Under the pieces are notes generated by a model that saw nothing but the letters and a program-made list of their open reading frames with translations, made no database searches and was not told the origin of the DNA. Shown here piece after piece: positions 33,396 through 46,084 of a stretch of DNA of 64,000 bases. Numbering within the stretch: the first letter of the stretch is position 1; every line of letters starts with the position of its first letter. Position numbers and translations under genes: made by a program. The DNA is from Sorghum bicolor (lineage: Eukaryota; Streptophyta; Magnoliopsida; Poales; Poaceae). The stretch spans positions 57,527,802 through 57,591,801 of the forward strand of contig NC_012871.2 of NCBI RefSeq assembly GCF_000003195.3, written 5' to 3'.

Positions 33396-34322
33396 TATTG
33401 GATTGATGTCAAGGTAACGGATCGCGGATAGTGGTTGCTATTGCGGACGCTAACTTTCTTGTATGATAATTATATATAAATTTAAGCATATATACAATGA
33501 ATAACAGGTATGAATAGACATTTAACTGTACTCAAAGAACTGAGGTTTCACATACTTAATACTTAAATTAAGAAAAACATGGTCTATGCTCTAAAAACTT
33601 TCATTCAATTTGATTAGTTGTTCATCAAAATTTGTAAAGTTTGTTTTTTTCCTCTAGTCAAATACGACTATCATTTTCTGAACAGAGGGTGTATCATGTT
33701 ACAGTGAAATTATTTTATAAATAATGAAACTTATAGCGTTTAGGCTCTCTTCTCACGATTCTTTTGGAGAAATCCCTTCAAAAGTTGCAATACAATCTTG
33801 TAAGTATATCTTACTTCAAACAAATACTACATTGTTGATTCCATATTGATGAAAACGAACGGAATTAGCTAAGCATGTGCACAGTGAGTACTTTTTTCTT
33901 TGAGAATCACATAGTACAACGCAGATACTCACAACGCACATATGCTCGGCCCTATGAACACATCACCACCAAATCAAAATCTCAAGCAACACATCAGCAC
34001 CAAATCAAATCTCAAGTGGCATATGTGAATGTGATGGATTTGTAATTTATTTGTGAAAAAAAAGAGAAAAGGATTGAGCATAGCCCGTTCCAGAGAGTGT
34101 AAAACCAACCCAACAAAGCCCAGCCCATAAAAAGCCCAGAGGGGGCCCGACAGGCCGGCCTCACGACCCACCAACCTGCCTCCTCGTCCCTGCCTCCGTC
34201 TCCGTCGCTCCCTATCCAATCCTCCCCTCCCTCACCTTGGGTCTTTCCCTGCCCCGCGTCGCGGGCAAGACGGACCTCGCCGCTGCCCCCCCACCTCCCT
34301 CTCCCCGCGGCTGGCGCCGGAG
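33396..34322. other. Upstream region of the CPP1-like gene
   Basis: AT-rich to about 34080, then a GC-rich, CT-rich leader (34190-34320) that looks like promoter and 5' UTR. No gene is seen. Confidence 0.45.
34117..34138 (+). promoter_or_regulatory. Triple TGGGCT (site II-like) motif
   Basis: AGCCCA occurs at 34117, 34122 and 34133, about 190 bases upstream of the ATG. Paired elements of this type are common in promoters of plant housekeeping and organelle-protein genes. Confidence 0.45.
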
Positions 34323-36463
34323 ATGCAGGCTACGGCCGCCGCCTTCCTCGCCCGCCCGCTCCCGCGGCTCCGCCGGTGCGCGCGCCTGCCTTAAACCCCC
34401 TCCCTCTCGCTTCCCCCTCCGCCCCCTCGTCGTGTTATGTTAGTTATTCCATGTTTGTGGCGTGCTCACAAGGTGATGTGGTTTTGTTCGATTCAGCATT
34501 GGCGGCTGGGGTCCGGATGTGCCGGCGGTGCGCGGCGGCGTCATAGCGCTCCCGCCGCGGCTGCGGGGGTCGCGGTGCTCCATCAGCCTCTCCATCGGCG
34601 CCGGCGCTGGCGCCGGAGGTGACCGCGAGTTCAGCTACGGTAAGAGGCGTTGAATTCGTAGCCTTCGTTCTTTTGAAGCCTCTCTGGGTTGACTTTGGTA
34701 GGGTAACATATGTGTCTTTTGGGTTGCCGATGCATGAAGTAAGGAATAGTTGTACTGGCCTTTAGTTAGCAAACTGATTCTATTTTTTTTTTAAGTTTTA
34801 TTAGTAGGTAGCCAATCCTGCAATGCACACTGCTCAATGTGATCGTGAATTCGTGATGAGGAAATTGGGTCACACTGGATATACAGAATGTATTCAGGAG
34901 AACCCTGCATTTTGGCAGGTAACCAGATTGAAGGACGCCAGTTTATGCTTTAGGAGTAATTTGCCAAAGCATATGAGGAAAAAAAAACAGCATTGTGTTC
35001 CTTCAGATTGAAAATTATGTATGGTAGCATTTTCTCTCTTGTATAAACACATGGTGTTGCTCTAAATCTTCATAATTCTTTGTGCAGCTCCTGTAATCAT
35101 AGGGAATTTGTGGACCTAGAAGTCATGCTTTTGTACCAACACTATCCTGCTACAGTCCTGCTTAAAAAGCAAACGTATATAGAAATTAAATATCCCATTC
35201 AACTAAATTTTATAGGTGTGAATTTAGTTGTTTGTAATGGCCTGTTTTCTTGCAAGTCTCAGATTCTATCTTGGTTTATAATATTTTTAGACCGCACAAT
35301 TTGTTGCTTTGTTGAGGTATTTCTGTACAAACAATTGGTTTACATGAGGTCACATATCCATCCCTCTATTGGTTATCAGCAGAGCATGTTCCGGTGTTCC
35401 CTAGATACCGAATACGAGATCCCTACAAGCTTCTTGGTGTTGATCGTGACGCGTCTGAAGAAGAGATCCGGAGTGCAAGGAATTTCCTTATTCAACAGTA
35501 TGCTGGGCATGAACCGAGTGAAGAAGCTATTGAAGGTGCTTATGAGAAGATAATTATGAAGAGCTACCAGCAGCGGAAGAAGACAAAAATTAATCTTAAA
35601 ACCAAGTTAAAGAAGAGAGTAGAGGAATCCCCTTCATGGGTCAAAGCACTTATTGGTTACTTTGAGGTGCCATCGATGGATATTATTTCCAGACGATTGT
35701 TTTTCTTTGCTTTCATTGCTGGATGGAGCATAGCAACTTCTGCAGAAAACGGACCTGCATTTCAGGTATTTGCTTTGATTTATCCTGAGATTCTAAGGTC
35801 TGTCTTTTCTTGTTTGAGGACATGCTTGCCTATGTAGCTTGTTCAATCTAGGAAGCTGGCCTATGTAGCTTGTAACTTTTACAGTATCCATTAGGTTTAA
35901 CTAACTTGTCACTAAGCACCTTAATGCTAAATAAAGTTGCTCCCTGTGGCCTGTGCATATGTTTGTTCATGCTAATGTCTAGCATCTGCACAACTTAGTG
36001 ATCTGATGGTTTTATCTCTTCCATATGATGATTTCGACAATCAGCATGTTGGCATCTACTATCTAATATACTATGGCAATACAGGACCTGATAAAATCTA
36101 GATCTGGTTTACTATTTGATCTTGGGCATCACTGAACTGTGGTTTGCATGTGCAGCTCGCGATATCGCTATTCTCGTGCATATATTTCCTCAACGAAAAG
36201 ATGAAGAACCTCCTCAGGGCATCAAGCACTGGGTACTGAAACTTTCTTCTATCATCAAGGCCTTAATTTGTCATCAACAACAGCATGTTTACTCACTGCC
36301 TTGTTCTTCTAGGTTTGGAATACTTGTGGGCGGTTGGATTATTGGTTCTCTACTGGTTCCACTGGTCCCAACATTCATCATCCCGCCTTCATGGTCCCTA
36401 GAGCTCCTCACCTCGCTGGTTGCTTACATTTTCTTGTTCCTGGGATCCACTTTCCTGAAATGA
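34323..36463 (+). CDS. CPP1: CPP1/CDF1-like J-like protein of the chloroplast
   Basis: Five exons: 34323-34375, 34497-34639, 35380-35765, 36156-36232 and 36313-36463, 810 bases or 269 residues. The first 65 residues are rich in Ala, Arg and Ser with almost no acid, fitting a chloroplast transit peptide. A J-like domain follows ([20 protein letters not shown], about 77-125). The catalytic HPD tripeptide of true J proteins is absent; the loop reads [11 protein letters not shown]. Hydrophobic segments [43 protein letters not shown] and [14 protein letters not shown] give about four membrane spans. Arabidopsis CPP1 is known to stabilise protochlorophyllide oxidoreductase in plastid membranes; the same role is inferred here. 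Intron 2 is long (740 bp). The frame starting at 35394 is internal to exon 3 and is not the start. Confidence 0.9.
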
Positions 36464-37206
36464 ATCTGTTTCGATCTTGTAAGTGGAACTGTAGGATTTT
36501 TTGAAGGAGGGATTACGATGACTGACATATCTGGATTTGAGTTTCAGAAAAATTTTGCTTGGACTGACCGCTTGAGATTGGAATATCGGCATTGTTGTGG
36601 CTTAGGCTTCCCTTTTCGTTCTTTTTCTCAGCTAATGTACACACTTTTTTTTTCTGTCTATCTGGTGACGGTGCAGAGACAAATGTGGCATCAGTCCTGG
36701 CAGTACATTTTGTGTGTTCGTGAGTTCGTGTGCAAGCACTGAAGCGAGCCTGGATCGCAAATCTAACGCATGGTTAGGGCTTGATGGACACAGCCTGTTC
36801 GCTTGAGCTTATAATAAATCAGCGAATAGTGCTTTCAACCATGACTTTTCAGCCAAGCGAATAGGCTATCGCAAATCTAGCGCTTACACGAATACCTGCC
36901 CCTGCTGTCCCTTTCCATGCTTCTTCTCGTTCGTCTTGTTTGATTTTGGAAATCAACTTACGTATGGTTTTCCTTACTTCGTTATGGCTTTTTTCGCTTT
37001 GACGACGTAGTTTTTAGTAAAAAAAAAGCATCAAATATCTATGATTGTGATATCAAATTAGTTTCATTATATTATCCACAAAATATGTTTTGACCTTATA
37101 AATGTTAATGTGGTTTTTTTATAAAAAAAAATACATCTTGACCAAAGTCAGAGAAATTTGATTTAGGACAACACTAAACTGTGCTATATTTTTGAAAGTA
37201 CGGTAA
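36464..37206. other. 3' flank of the CPP1-like gene and intergenic DNA
   Basis: Probable 3' UTR to about 36770. A 76-bp inverted repeat at 36792-36867 (AGCCTGTTCGCTTGAGC / CAGCCAAGCGAATAGGCT) resembles a very small hAT-type MITE. CGCAAATCTAACGC before it and CGCAAATCTAGCGC after it are near-duplicates but not adjacent to the left tip. Confidence 0.45.
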
Positions 37207-37344
37207 GGGCTTGTTTGGATGGGCATGTATTTACCTCAATCCACATGTGTTGAAGTGGATTGGAGGGGATTTAAACTAAGCTCCACTCTAATCCACTCCA
37301 ATACAGATGGTTTGAGGTAGATACATGCGCATCCAAACAAGGCC
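37207..37344. repeat. Small Tourist-like MITE, 138 bp
   Basis: Ends GGGCTTGTTTGGATGGGC and GCGCATCCAAACAAGGCC, with TAA at 37204-37206 and 37345-37347. ATGTATTTACCTCAA is inverted at the right as TTGAGGTAGATACAT. Confidence 0.85.
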
Positions 37345-37742
37345 TAAATGTTTTGTGCTCATGTATGGATTGGCTTCTACGTTGTCATAACTCTTTGCAA
37401 CAGAACAACAGTCAACAGCTCAAGGGGTGTTGTCGGTACTTGAAAAAAAAACACCGGAATTCAGAAGCTCAGTACTCATATCTGGGCCGTATTTTTGTCA
37501 GAGGAGATAAAAAAACTGGGCTAGAATGCCTCGGTCGGCTTGATTACTCTGTTTATTTCGCTGAGAATAGAAGGCTTAAATCCACGGTTGATTCTCTCTT
37601 ATTGGATCGTCATGGCTGATGTTGAACCGTTTCCGTTGGATTTTAATTTGATTTCTGTATTTAGATTGGGACCCTAATTAATCCATTACCACGTCTAGCA
37701 TTCGACTAGTGAACTGATTTTTCGAAAATCAAAGCATTACTA
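37345..37742. other. Intergenic sequence, no gene seen
   Basis: An 88-codon open frame at 37353-37619 has no recognisable domain and begins only a few bases from the MITE end; I do not accept it as a gene. Confidence 0.4.
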
Positions 37743-37987
37743 GGGCCTTTTTTTAGTTCCGAAAAGATTCCGGATTTTGTTACTGTAGCATTTTTGTTTG
37801 TTTGTGGTAAATATTGTCCAATCATAAATTAACTAGGCTTAAAAGATTCGTCTCGTAAATTACAGATAAACTGTGCAATTAGTTTTTATTTTCTTCTATA
37901 TTTAGTGCTTCATACATGTGCTAAAAGATTTGATATGACGAAGAACCTTATAAAGTTTTTTAAATTTCGGGGTGAACTAAACAAGCC
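37743..37987. repeat. GGCCTTGTTTAG-family MITE
   Basis: Left end GGGCCTTTTTTTAGTTCC, right end GTGAACTAAACAAGCC, with a complete core. Confidence 0.8.
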
Positions 37988-38116
37988 GGTCATTGTGAGG
38001 TGGTACAGAACACAACCGAGAGCACGCAGGATGCAGTCGTCAAATAAAACTTAAAAACCGGCGGGTCCTGTTTGTTTGAGCTTTTTTAACTAAAAAATAT
38101 TTTTCTTTCAGAACTA

Positions 38117-38354
38117 GAGCTTGTTTAGTTTCTAAAAGAATTTACAAAATTTTTCAGATTCTCCGTCACATCGAATCTTTATACGCACGTATGGAGAATT
38201 AAATATAAATAAAAATTAAAACTAATTACACAGTTCACCTATAATTTGTGAGATAAATTTTTTAGGCATAGTTAATCTATAATTAAACAATATTTATCAA
38301 ATACAAATGCAAGTACTATATTGTCCATTAAAAAAAATGAAACTAAACAAAGCC
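38117..38354. repeat. GGCCTTGTTTAG-family MITE
   Basis: Left end GAGCTTGTTTAGTTTC, right end GAAACTAAACAAAGCC; core GATTCTCCGTCACATCG is present. Confidence 0.8.
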
Positions 38355-38490
38355 TAGTCGCAGAAAAAATTCTGAACATGGAACTCCTCGTCTAGAGTAC
38401 TAGGACATGTGTTCAAGTCTGGTAAAGTTTGCCACGACTCGAGCAGTTGTTTGCAGCTTTTATTTCGCCGCTGGAATGCACAAGACCGGT

Positions 38491-41205
38491 GGCTTGTTTA
38501 AATTCAAAAAGTTTTTTAATTTTGACAATATAGCATTTTTATTTTTATTTGACAATTATTGTCTAATTAAGAAGTAATTAGATTTAAAAGGTTTGTCTTA
38601 CAATTTATTGATAAACTATATAATTAGTTTTTGTTTTTATCTATATTTAATACTCTGTGTATATACTGTAAGATTTGATGTGAAGAAAAATATTGAATGA
38701 AAAAACAGGCCCTAGGCTGCAAGTCAGCAAGTGCGAGCAGTTGGAAAGGAGAAGGAACTCCTGTGGCTTCAGCAGGCATGTGAGTCGTTCTTTGATGGAA
38801 CGAACGGTCGAATCCAGTCGGCTATGCATTCGAGAAGACACGTTTTGGTTTTTTGCCTTGTTTTAACTTTTCAAGTTTTTTACTCCCTCCTCCTCCGTAA
38901 ATAAATACAGATATATATAAAAATATACTAATATTTATCATATATAATATATATCATTAGATTGAGTATGAAATATATTTTTATAATATACTTATTTATA
39001 GATACAAATATTAATATTATTTGATATATTTTTGATCCCTCGAGAAGCGAATTTAATTTGTAATTAGTCAATAATTACTAAATACAAATACAAGTGTTAC
39101 GGTGTTTAAATTAAAAAAAATAGATGTAAACAAGGACTTTATAGAAGAACATGATTTTGGGTTGAGGCAGCAGCAGCAGCAGCGCATTGTACATACACGA
39201 TGTCACGGTGACGATGAAAAATGACGCACCGAAACGCCACGGCATGTGCATTCTTTGTGTCGCAAGTAGGGCCTTGTTTAGTTGTAAATTTTTTTAAAAA
39301 AATAGATACATTAAAATTTTTATTTATATTTGATAAATATTGTTTAATAGTCTTAAAAATTTATCTTATGAATTACATGTAAATTATATAATTTATTTTA
39401 TATTTATATATATATATCATTTGATGTGATGGAAAATAAAAAGTTTTATAAATTTGCCTCGAGTGAAGGCGTGCAACGAAACGACGTGTGTGGTGGAAGC
39501 TGTAGCCCCTGTTTTGGCGCTGGAGAGCAGGTAACTGACGCACACGGAGCAGTTGGACTGTTGGAGTGATGGCGCATGCTGCATGCATGTGGAGAAACAG
39601 TTATCCCAGGCCTCTGGCTCCTTCTGCCAATCCCCATGATGAATCGTCTGCGGTCTGCTCCTGCGTGAACGATGGATAGATGACGGAATCCGCAGCAGTT
39701 TATGAAGCATCACATCACATTATCGGTGAGCCGGCAGCACTAGGGTCCTTTAATCGAAAGATTCCTCTCACAAATTATAGATAACTGAAATATTATTTAA
39801 TTATAAACTAACTGGGTTCAAAAAATTATCTCACAAATTATAACTAAACTACATAATTAATTATTTCTTTTATTTTTATTTAATATTTGCAGAATTTTCA
39901 GATTCTCCGTCACACCAAATCAAATCTTTAGACGCATGTATGGAGTATTAAATATAAACGAAAATAAAAACTAATTACACAGTTTGGTTGAAATTGATGA
40001 GACAAAATTTTTGAGCCTAGTTAGTTCATGATTGGACAATATTTGTCAAATACAAACGAAAATAGTACTATTCCTATTTTGTAAAATTTTTTGGAACTAA
40101 ACAAGGTCTTAGATCCGAAAAGATTTTGGATTTTGATACTGTAGCACTTTTGTTTTATTTGACAAACATTATCCTATCTTAGAGTAACTAGGCTTAAAAG
40201 ATTCATCTCGTGATTTACAGATAAACTGTGTAATTAGCTTTTGTTTTCATCTATATTTAATGCTCCATGCATGTCCTACAATATTTGATGTGATGGGGAA
40301 TCTTGAAAAAGTTTTTGTTTTTTTTGGGTGAACTAAGGCATTGTTCAAAAATTTTTGGGCCTGGCCTTGTTTAGTTCCCAAAAATTTTGCAAAATTTTTC
40401 AGATTCCTCATCACATCAAATCTTAATACGTATGCATGGAGTATTAAATATAGATGAAAATAAAAACTAATTGCACAGTTTGGTCGGAATTGACGAGACA
40501 AATTTTTTGAGCCTAGTTAGTCTATAATTGGACAATATTTATCAAATACAAACGAAAGTGCTACAATTTCTATTTTGCAAAACTTTTTGGAAGTAAACAA
40601 GGTCAATTTCCAAAAATTTTTAAGATTCCCCGTCACATCGAATCTTGCGGCACATGCATGAAACATTAAATATAGATAAAAAAGATAACTAATTACACGG
40701 TTTACCTATAATTTGCAAGATAAATCTTTTGATCCTAGTTAGTCTATAATTAAATAATAATTGCCAAAAGTGCTACAGTTGGGAAATCTAAAAAATTTCA
40801 AGAACCAAACCAGGCCTGGTCTTTCTCTTCATGGTGGCTGTTGTATCCTTGAGCTTTGTTTAGTTCCAAATTTTTTTTTGTAAAATGGACACTATAATAC
40901 TTTCATTTGTATTTGACAAATATTATCTAATTACGGACTAACACCTCGCACATTACAGGTAATCTGTATAATTAGTTATTTTTTACAGGATCCAAATATA
41001 TCTATTTTTTATCTATATTTAATGCTCCATGCGTGTATCCCAAGATTCGATGTGACGGAAAATCTAAAAAAAAATTGTAAAATTTTTTAGAAACTAAACA
41101 AGGCTTTGCGAGATGAATTATTGAGTGTAGTTAATCCATAATTAGATAATACTTGTCAAATACAAATGAAAGTGTTACGGTGGGCAAATTATTTGAACCA
41201 AACTA
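38491..41205. repeat. Cluster of about nine GGCCTTGTTTAG-family MITE copies
   Basis: Approximate copies are 38491-38712, 39269-39455 (right end lost), 39745-39890 and 39891-40105 (fused), 40106-40340, 40375-40603, 40604-40816, 40853-41105 and a fragment 41106-41205. Several abut with no spacer and share or lack terminal bases. Between them, 38713-39268 holds a degenerate Stowaway start (TACTCCCTCCTCCTCCG at about 38880) and a (CAG)n-like patch at 39165-39182. I see no gene in the whole interval. Confidence 0.75.
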
Positions 41206-42556
41206 GGCGCGAGTATACTAGCACAGTAGAGCATCAGTCGAAATTGTCCATCACCGGGTTGGTGGCGCTCAGTCGGAGGAGTAATCTGGTAGCATAGCAG
41301 GTGTCGCGGTAGCTTTCGATGGCCCAGGAGCATGTGATGAGGTACCGAAGCACCGCACCTGCAAGCAGCAAGGCGGTGCTGTGCTCGTAAACCACCGAAT
41401 CGGACGGTAGCAACCGTGCGGAAGACGACGCGAGTAGGACTAGGACCGCCCCTCCGACCTCCGACGCGTCTCGTCTGCTGCCGACTTGCCGGGGAGCGGA
41501 CGATCCAACGGGCAACGGGAGCCAACGACCGTGGGCGTGGGCGTGGGCGTGGGTGGTGGATGATTCCCGCCTTTCCCGGCGATTTTGACCGTGCTCGCTT
41601 CTGCTTGCGTTGCGGCCGAGGGCAGGGCCAGGCGGATCCGAGTCCGACCACGCTTTTCGTCGTGTCGCGGCAGAATTCCCGCCTCAAAAGGGAAGCCAGC
41701 CAGCCAGCCAGGTGGTCTCGCGGCTCGTGCGCCGCGCCGCCCTGCCCTGCTGGCCGCATACCACCGTTGCCACGACCAACGACGCCACTAGAGTACTATA
41801 GGTCCTGACGATCGACTTTCCAACGCATAAATAAACTCGGTACGAATTGCTCTTTTATCCAGTCACATACATACATTAAGTGCATGTTCAACCCATAGAC
41901 AGTGGTCTGTCTTTATGTTCTTGAAATCTACAACATAGACACCTTGTACAACCCATACACATGTGTTGTCTTTTTTTATTGTCTAGAAGTGATTTAATGC
42001 TTATGAATAGCTACGATTAATTATGAATATTATTTCTATATATCATTGTGTTGCTAGTTGATTAAAATAGATCAAACATACGTTAAAATTATGATTGCAG
42101 ATTTCTATTGTCGTTCAAATATAAACACAAACAACAAAATTATGAGAGCCTCTCTCTCAAATCAGCAAAGCACGTGGGCAAGCTTCTCCGTTTCTCTTGA
42201 GTAGCATCAGGAAAGCAGTATCAAAAACACCAGATCACTTTTGATGGAGTGGGACAGACCAACGGTGGATCGTGTGCAGTGGCAATCTGGCTGCAGCTCC
42301 TGCAGGACTCCCAGCCCAGCGGCGGCTCCTGCAGGGCGCTCGGCAGCTCGCGAGCGGCGGTTAGTGGCGGCTCACGCAGCACAACCCGACGACAGCTTGT
42401 GCAGTGTTCTCTTCGGTGATTCGCATGCGGCAGCTCCCCACAGGGGCACTCGACGGCCCGCCTGTCTTGCAGTGCGGCCCCGAAGAAGAAAGGTTAAACT
42501 ACCAGGACCGGCGTGACGAAGGCGAAGGCGAAGGTTCATGTCCGCGCGTGCACGAC
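41206..42556. other. GC-rich intergenic block without a supported gene
   Basis: At 41220-41800 and 42240-42540 GC content is high and overlapping open frames exist on both strands (up to 194 codons, minus 41175-41759), but none has a recognisable domain, and they overlap each other as random GC-rich frames do. A GGGCGT repeat lies at about 41530-41551. The block could be a promoter, a non-coding RNA or a gene remnant. Confidence 0.4.
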
Positions 42557-42741
42557 ATTGGCTATCGAGGAGAGAGATCAAATAGCTAGCGACTTCCTAA
42601 TAGCTAGCGACTCATAAATAGCTAATCTAGCATGATCTTCTAGAAATATCCTCTCACAATAGTCTCCACAATAGCTAGTGACTTTCTAATAGCTAGCGAC
42701 TTTTTAAGCTAGCTATTTGCAAATTGTCATTGAGAGCCAAT
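42557..42741. repeat. MITE with GCTAGCGACT repeats, copy 1
   Basis: Ends ATTGGCTATCGAGG and GAGAGCCAAT; the interior repeats AATAGCTAGCGACTT several times. It is about 90% identical, inverted, to 55630-55815. Confidence 0.75.
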
Positions 42742-45618
42742 AACATGTATAGGCAGCCCACCAGCACATGTGTAAAAAGATTTCGCGACCAGAGTTTAAA
42801 GGCGCCGATCGACCGGCCAACGGGGACGGAGCTTTCTCACCTGACCATGGATCGCCGGACGGCGGGCGGACGACGCACGTACGACGGCGAAAGCCGATCG
42901 AGCGGTGGACGAGGCCTCGCGTCGGCGAGGCGAAGCAAGGAACGCGACGTGTCCCGCAACAGACATGCAGCCCCCCGGCGGATGGATGATCGATCGATCG
43001 ACGCGTGGACGTGGACGTGGACGTGTTACTACTACGTGCTGCCAGCTGCCCCTGGCTGGCTCACGCCGGCCGAGACGAGACACAACAGCAACGCAAGGCG
43101 CGCGAGTACGTGACGGACACGCCGCGCGGCGCGTTGGTTGATACTACTAGTAGCACAGTAATATGGACGTATCGAGAAGGCGCTTCCAGTGGCACACGGC
43201 CCACGGGTATGAGCTAGCGAGAGGGTGGTTGGTTTGAAGGTTTGGTGGTGATGCAACGTAGCATGCAGCAGCGACAGACTGATACTACTACTAGTAGAAG
43301 AAGAAGGCGACGACAACGACGGCCTCGTGTTGGTCGGTTAATCCATTTTTTTTTCTATAAAATCCTTGTTCGTCTGTCACCGTCGACCATCGGTGGATCA
43401 AGCTTGTGCGTGACACTTGGAATCAATGCGGGGCACGACATGTTGGCAGGGTCGCTCGGATTCGGATAAGCAAGCATAGTCTTTTCTCTTTCCTCTTTCT
43501 CCCTTCAGATAAACATCTTATAGGTCATGGCTGTCACTAGTATAGTGAGTAGACTACTATTATTTCCCGCCGTCGGTCTGCCTTTTTTCCATCGTCAACA
43601 AACCGGTGGATGCATATATAAAACCTCGGCGTTCGATCGCTTCCTCTCCAAATTTTCTCCGAGTAATCCCATTCATTTACCCGTCATACGTGATCTCGTT
43701 GCCATTTATTTTTGCCCGGTGAACCACGGAATTCGTACTTACGTAGGAGTACGTTGAAGCATTGATGGCACGACACGACCGGAAACCTCCATGATTTTTC
43801 GCTTCTTATCCGGCGATGTCTCCGCCCAGGCCCGAGCCGGCCGGTTGAGGCATGGATTACACGTCCCGGCCGGGTCCCTGATTGATGCAGATGCTAGCGT
43901 CGACGACCACCGCCATCATCAATCCAGAAAGGGATGGATGGGATTAAGCATTGCTGCGCCATACCGTTTTCTATCCTGGAATTTAATATGCTATAATCTT
44001 TTTGTTCTCACTATTTTCTCATCATGGCAGGGAAAAGTGACTCTTGGAAATTGGAATTGGTTGGTTGCAGGTTCAAGGCAAATGATGGCCTCCACTCCTA
44101 CTCCGTGTAGAGAAAAAAAAATACAATAATTCAAACATAGTCTCAAGTTTAAGTATCTCAACTCTAATAAACTTTTATATAAAAAAATTCTAAATATTTA
44201 TAGCATCAAAAATATATTATTATACTTGTCATTAGATATATGTTTATAATATATTTATTTGGTGCTAAAAATATTAATATTTTTATTTATATATTTCTTC
44301 AAACTTTGGACATTTTAACTAAGAATGTTGCGTTCTTTACATGACAGGTGTGTATAATTTGTTTTAAGAAGCTTGGTTCATTGACATAACTATGGTGCTC
44401 TATATTATTTACTATTCTACCCCGCATGTCATTTACTTTTTTTTTTTTGCTAAATTTTCTTACAAGTGTGGCTTCAATTTTACTCAACACGCTTTGTGTA
44501 GCGGACACAGTTTGCCTAATATTAGGCATTAGCAAACGATGGCACCAACCAAATAGGCACTTAGACACAGCTTGTTTGAATCACCTAGAGCGAAAGTTTA
44601 CATGGACTAAATCTAGATCCTATTTACCATAGCTCTAAATGGCGAAGCCGATGAAACAAAAAAAATATAATTTGGATTTGTTGGCGAAAAAGCAAAGAAA
44701 TAGGTTGGTCGTTCCAAAATAGTAGTTTGAGTGGCTCCTTGTTTATTTTGAGAAGAGGCAAAGAAAGAAACAACTTTCTACCTTCTTGTGCACGAAGGAG
44801 CGTTGTTGTCCAGACCTCTACCTAATCATAGTTTAGATAACTAAAATTTAGTTCAATGCTATTCGGATACATAACTAAAGAAAGTAGCTTTTCTCGATGG
44901 TGTCAAGTATACCTTTTATTGCACTTATGTATACCTTTAAGAATGAACTAATTGATAGTTAGGTTGAAAAAATAAAAATTAGTTCACTTATCCATTTGTT
45001 TGGATAACTAGGACTTAAGCTTAGTCCACGATATCTCCAAGTATATCCTTAGACTATCTAAACAGGTGGATAAACCAATTGTAGTTCATTTTTCTAGTTC
45101 ATGTATACAAACAATAATAGACTAAACTTTAGTCATGTAAACTTTAGTTAGACTAACAAGTAATCCAAACATACCCTTACCAAGACCGACAACCATCTAC
45201 TAGGTTTGCTACTAATACCAAAGGTCCAATGGACCCACTCAGACTCAGGCACTATGCCCCTATTTGGATTCCTCTAGTTTTTGCAAGTTTTTATGAATAT
45301 GGTTGTTGAAAACTAGGTGGGATCCAAACAAACAGCTTTTGCTAGTTTCTTGTAAACCATAATACAATAAATAAAGTCTGAGAGATCTAAACACCTCATC
45401 AATTTTTGCTCAGGATATATATTTTAGAAACTAGAGCTAAAAACTAGTTTTAAAAAATCTGAAACTAATCAAACAGTGCCTGACTAGAAACTATCACTTG
45501 ATGAGCACTACCATGTGTCCTCTTGCCAAAGTTGATTGAAAGTTGGCCGATAAAGCTCCTTGTGGGACCATGGCTGTATAGGTTTTCTTTTTTTTTTTTT
45601 GACAACTTTGGTTGTACA
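42742..45618. other. Intergenic sequence, no gene seen
   Basis: 42780-43470 is GC-rich with an open frame of 129 codons and a (GTGGAC)n stretch near 43005-43022, but nothing recognisable. From 44110 it becomes AT-rich with worn MITE-like pieces at about 44825-45180 (AGTTTAGATAACTAAA...ATCCAAACATACCC) and 45250-45480 (CCCCTATTTGGATTCC...). Confidence 0.4.
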
Positions 45619-46084
45619 GGCCTTGTTTGTTTAGTTCACGAATTTTTTTGAATTTGACTATTATAGTTCTTTATTGTATTTGATAATTATTGTTTAACTA
45701 TGGACTAACTAAGTTCAAAAGATTCGTCTCGCAAAATACAGGTGAAGTTTAGTTCACCCCAAAAAACCAAAATCTTTTCAAAATTTTCCGTCACATCAAA
45801 TCTTGCGGCACATGCATGGAGCATTAAATATAGATAAAAACAAAAACAAATTGCACAGTTTGCCTTGTAAATCGCGAGATGAATCTTTTGAGCTTAATTA
45901 CTCCAAGATTGGATAATGTTTGTCAAATAAAAAAGTGCTACAGTACCCCCAACCCAAAATTTTTTGGGAATTAAACAAGGCCATAATCACTTATTTTTTT
46001 ATCTATGTTTAATGCTCTATACATATGTTCAAAGATTCGATGTAAACGGGGAACCTTGAAAATTTTTTAGATCTAAACAAGACC
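45619..46084. repeat. GGCCTTGTTTAG-family MITE containing a second copy
   Basis: The outer copy starts GGCCTTGTTTGTTTAGTTC and ends GATCTAAACAAGACC. The inner copy, about 45741-45982, runs from GTTTAGTTCACCCC to AATTAAACAAGGCC and splits the outer core between GCAAAATACAG and ATAATCACTTA. The inner left tip has lost GGCC. Confidence 0.75.

Noticed and set aside
35080..35553. 157-codon frame overlapping CPP1 exon 3
   Set aside because: It reads through intron 2 and then exon 3 in the wrong frame.
41175..41759. 194-codon minus-strand frame
   Set aside because: Overlaps several other GC-rich frames, has no domain or splice support, and runs into a MITE fragment.
42724..43113. 129-codon plus-strand frame
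   Set aside because: Arg-rich translation of GC-rich simple sequence, with competing frames on both strands and no recognisable motif.
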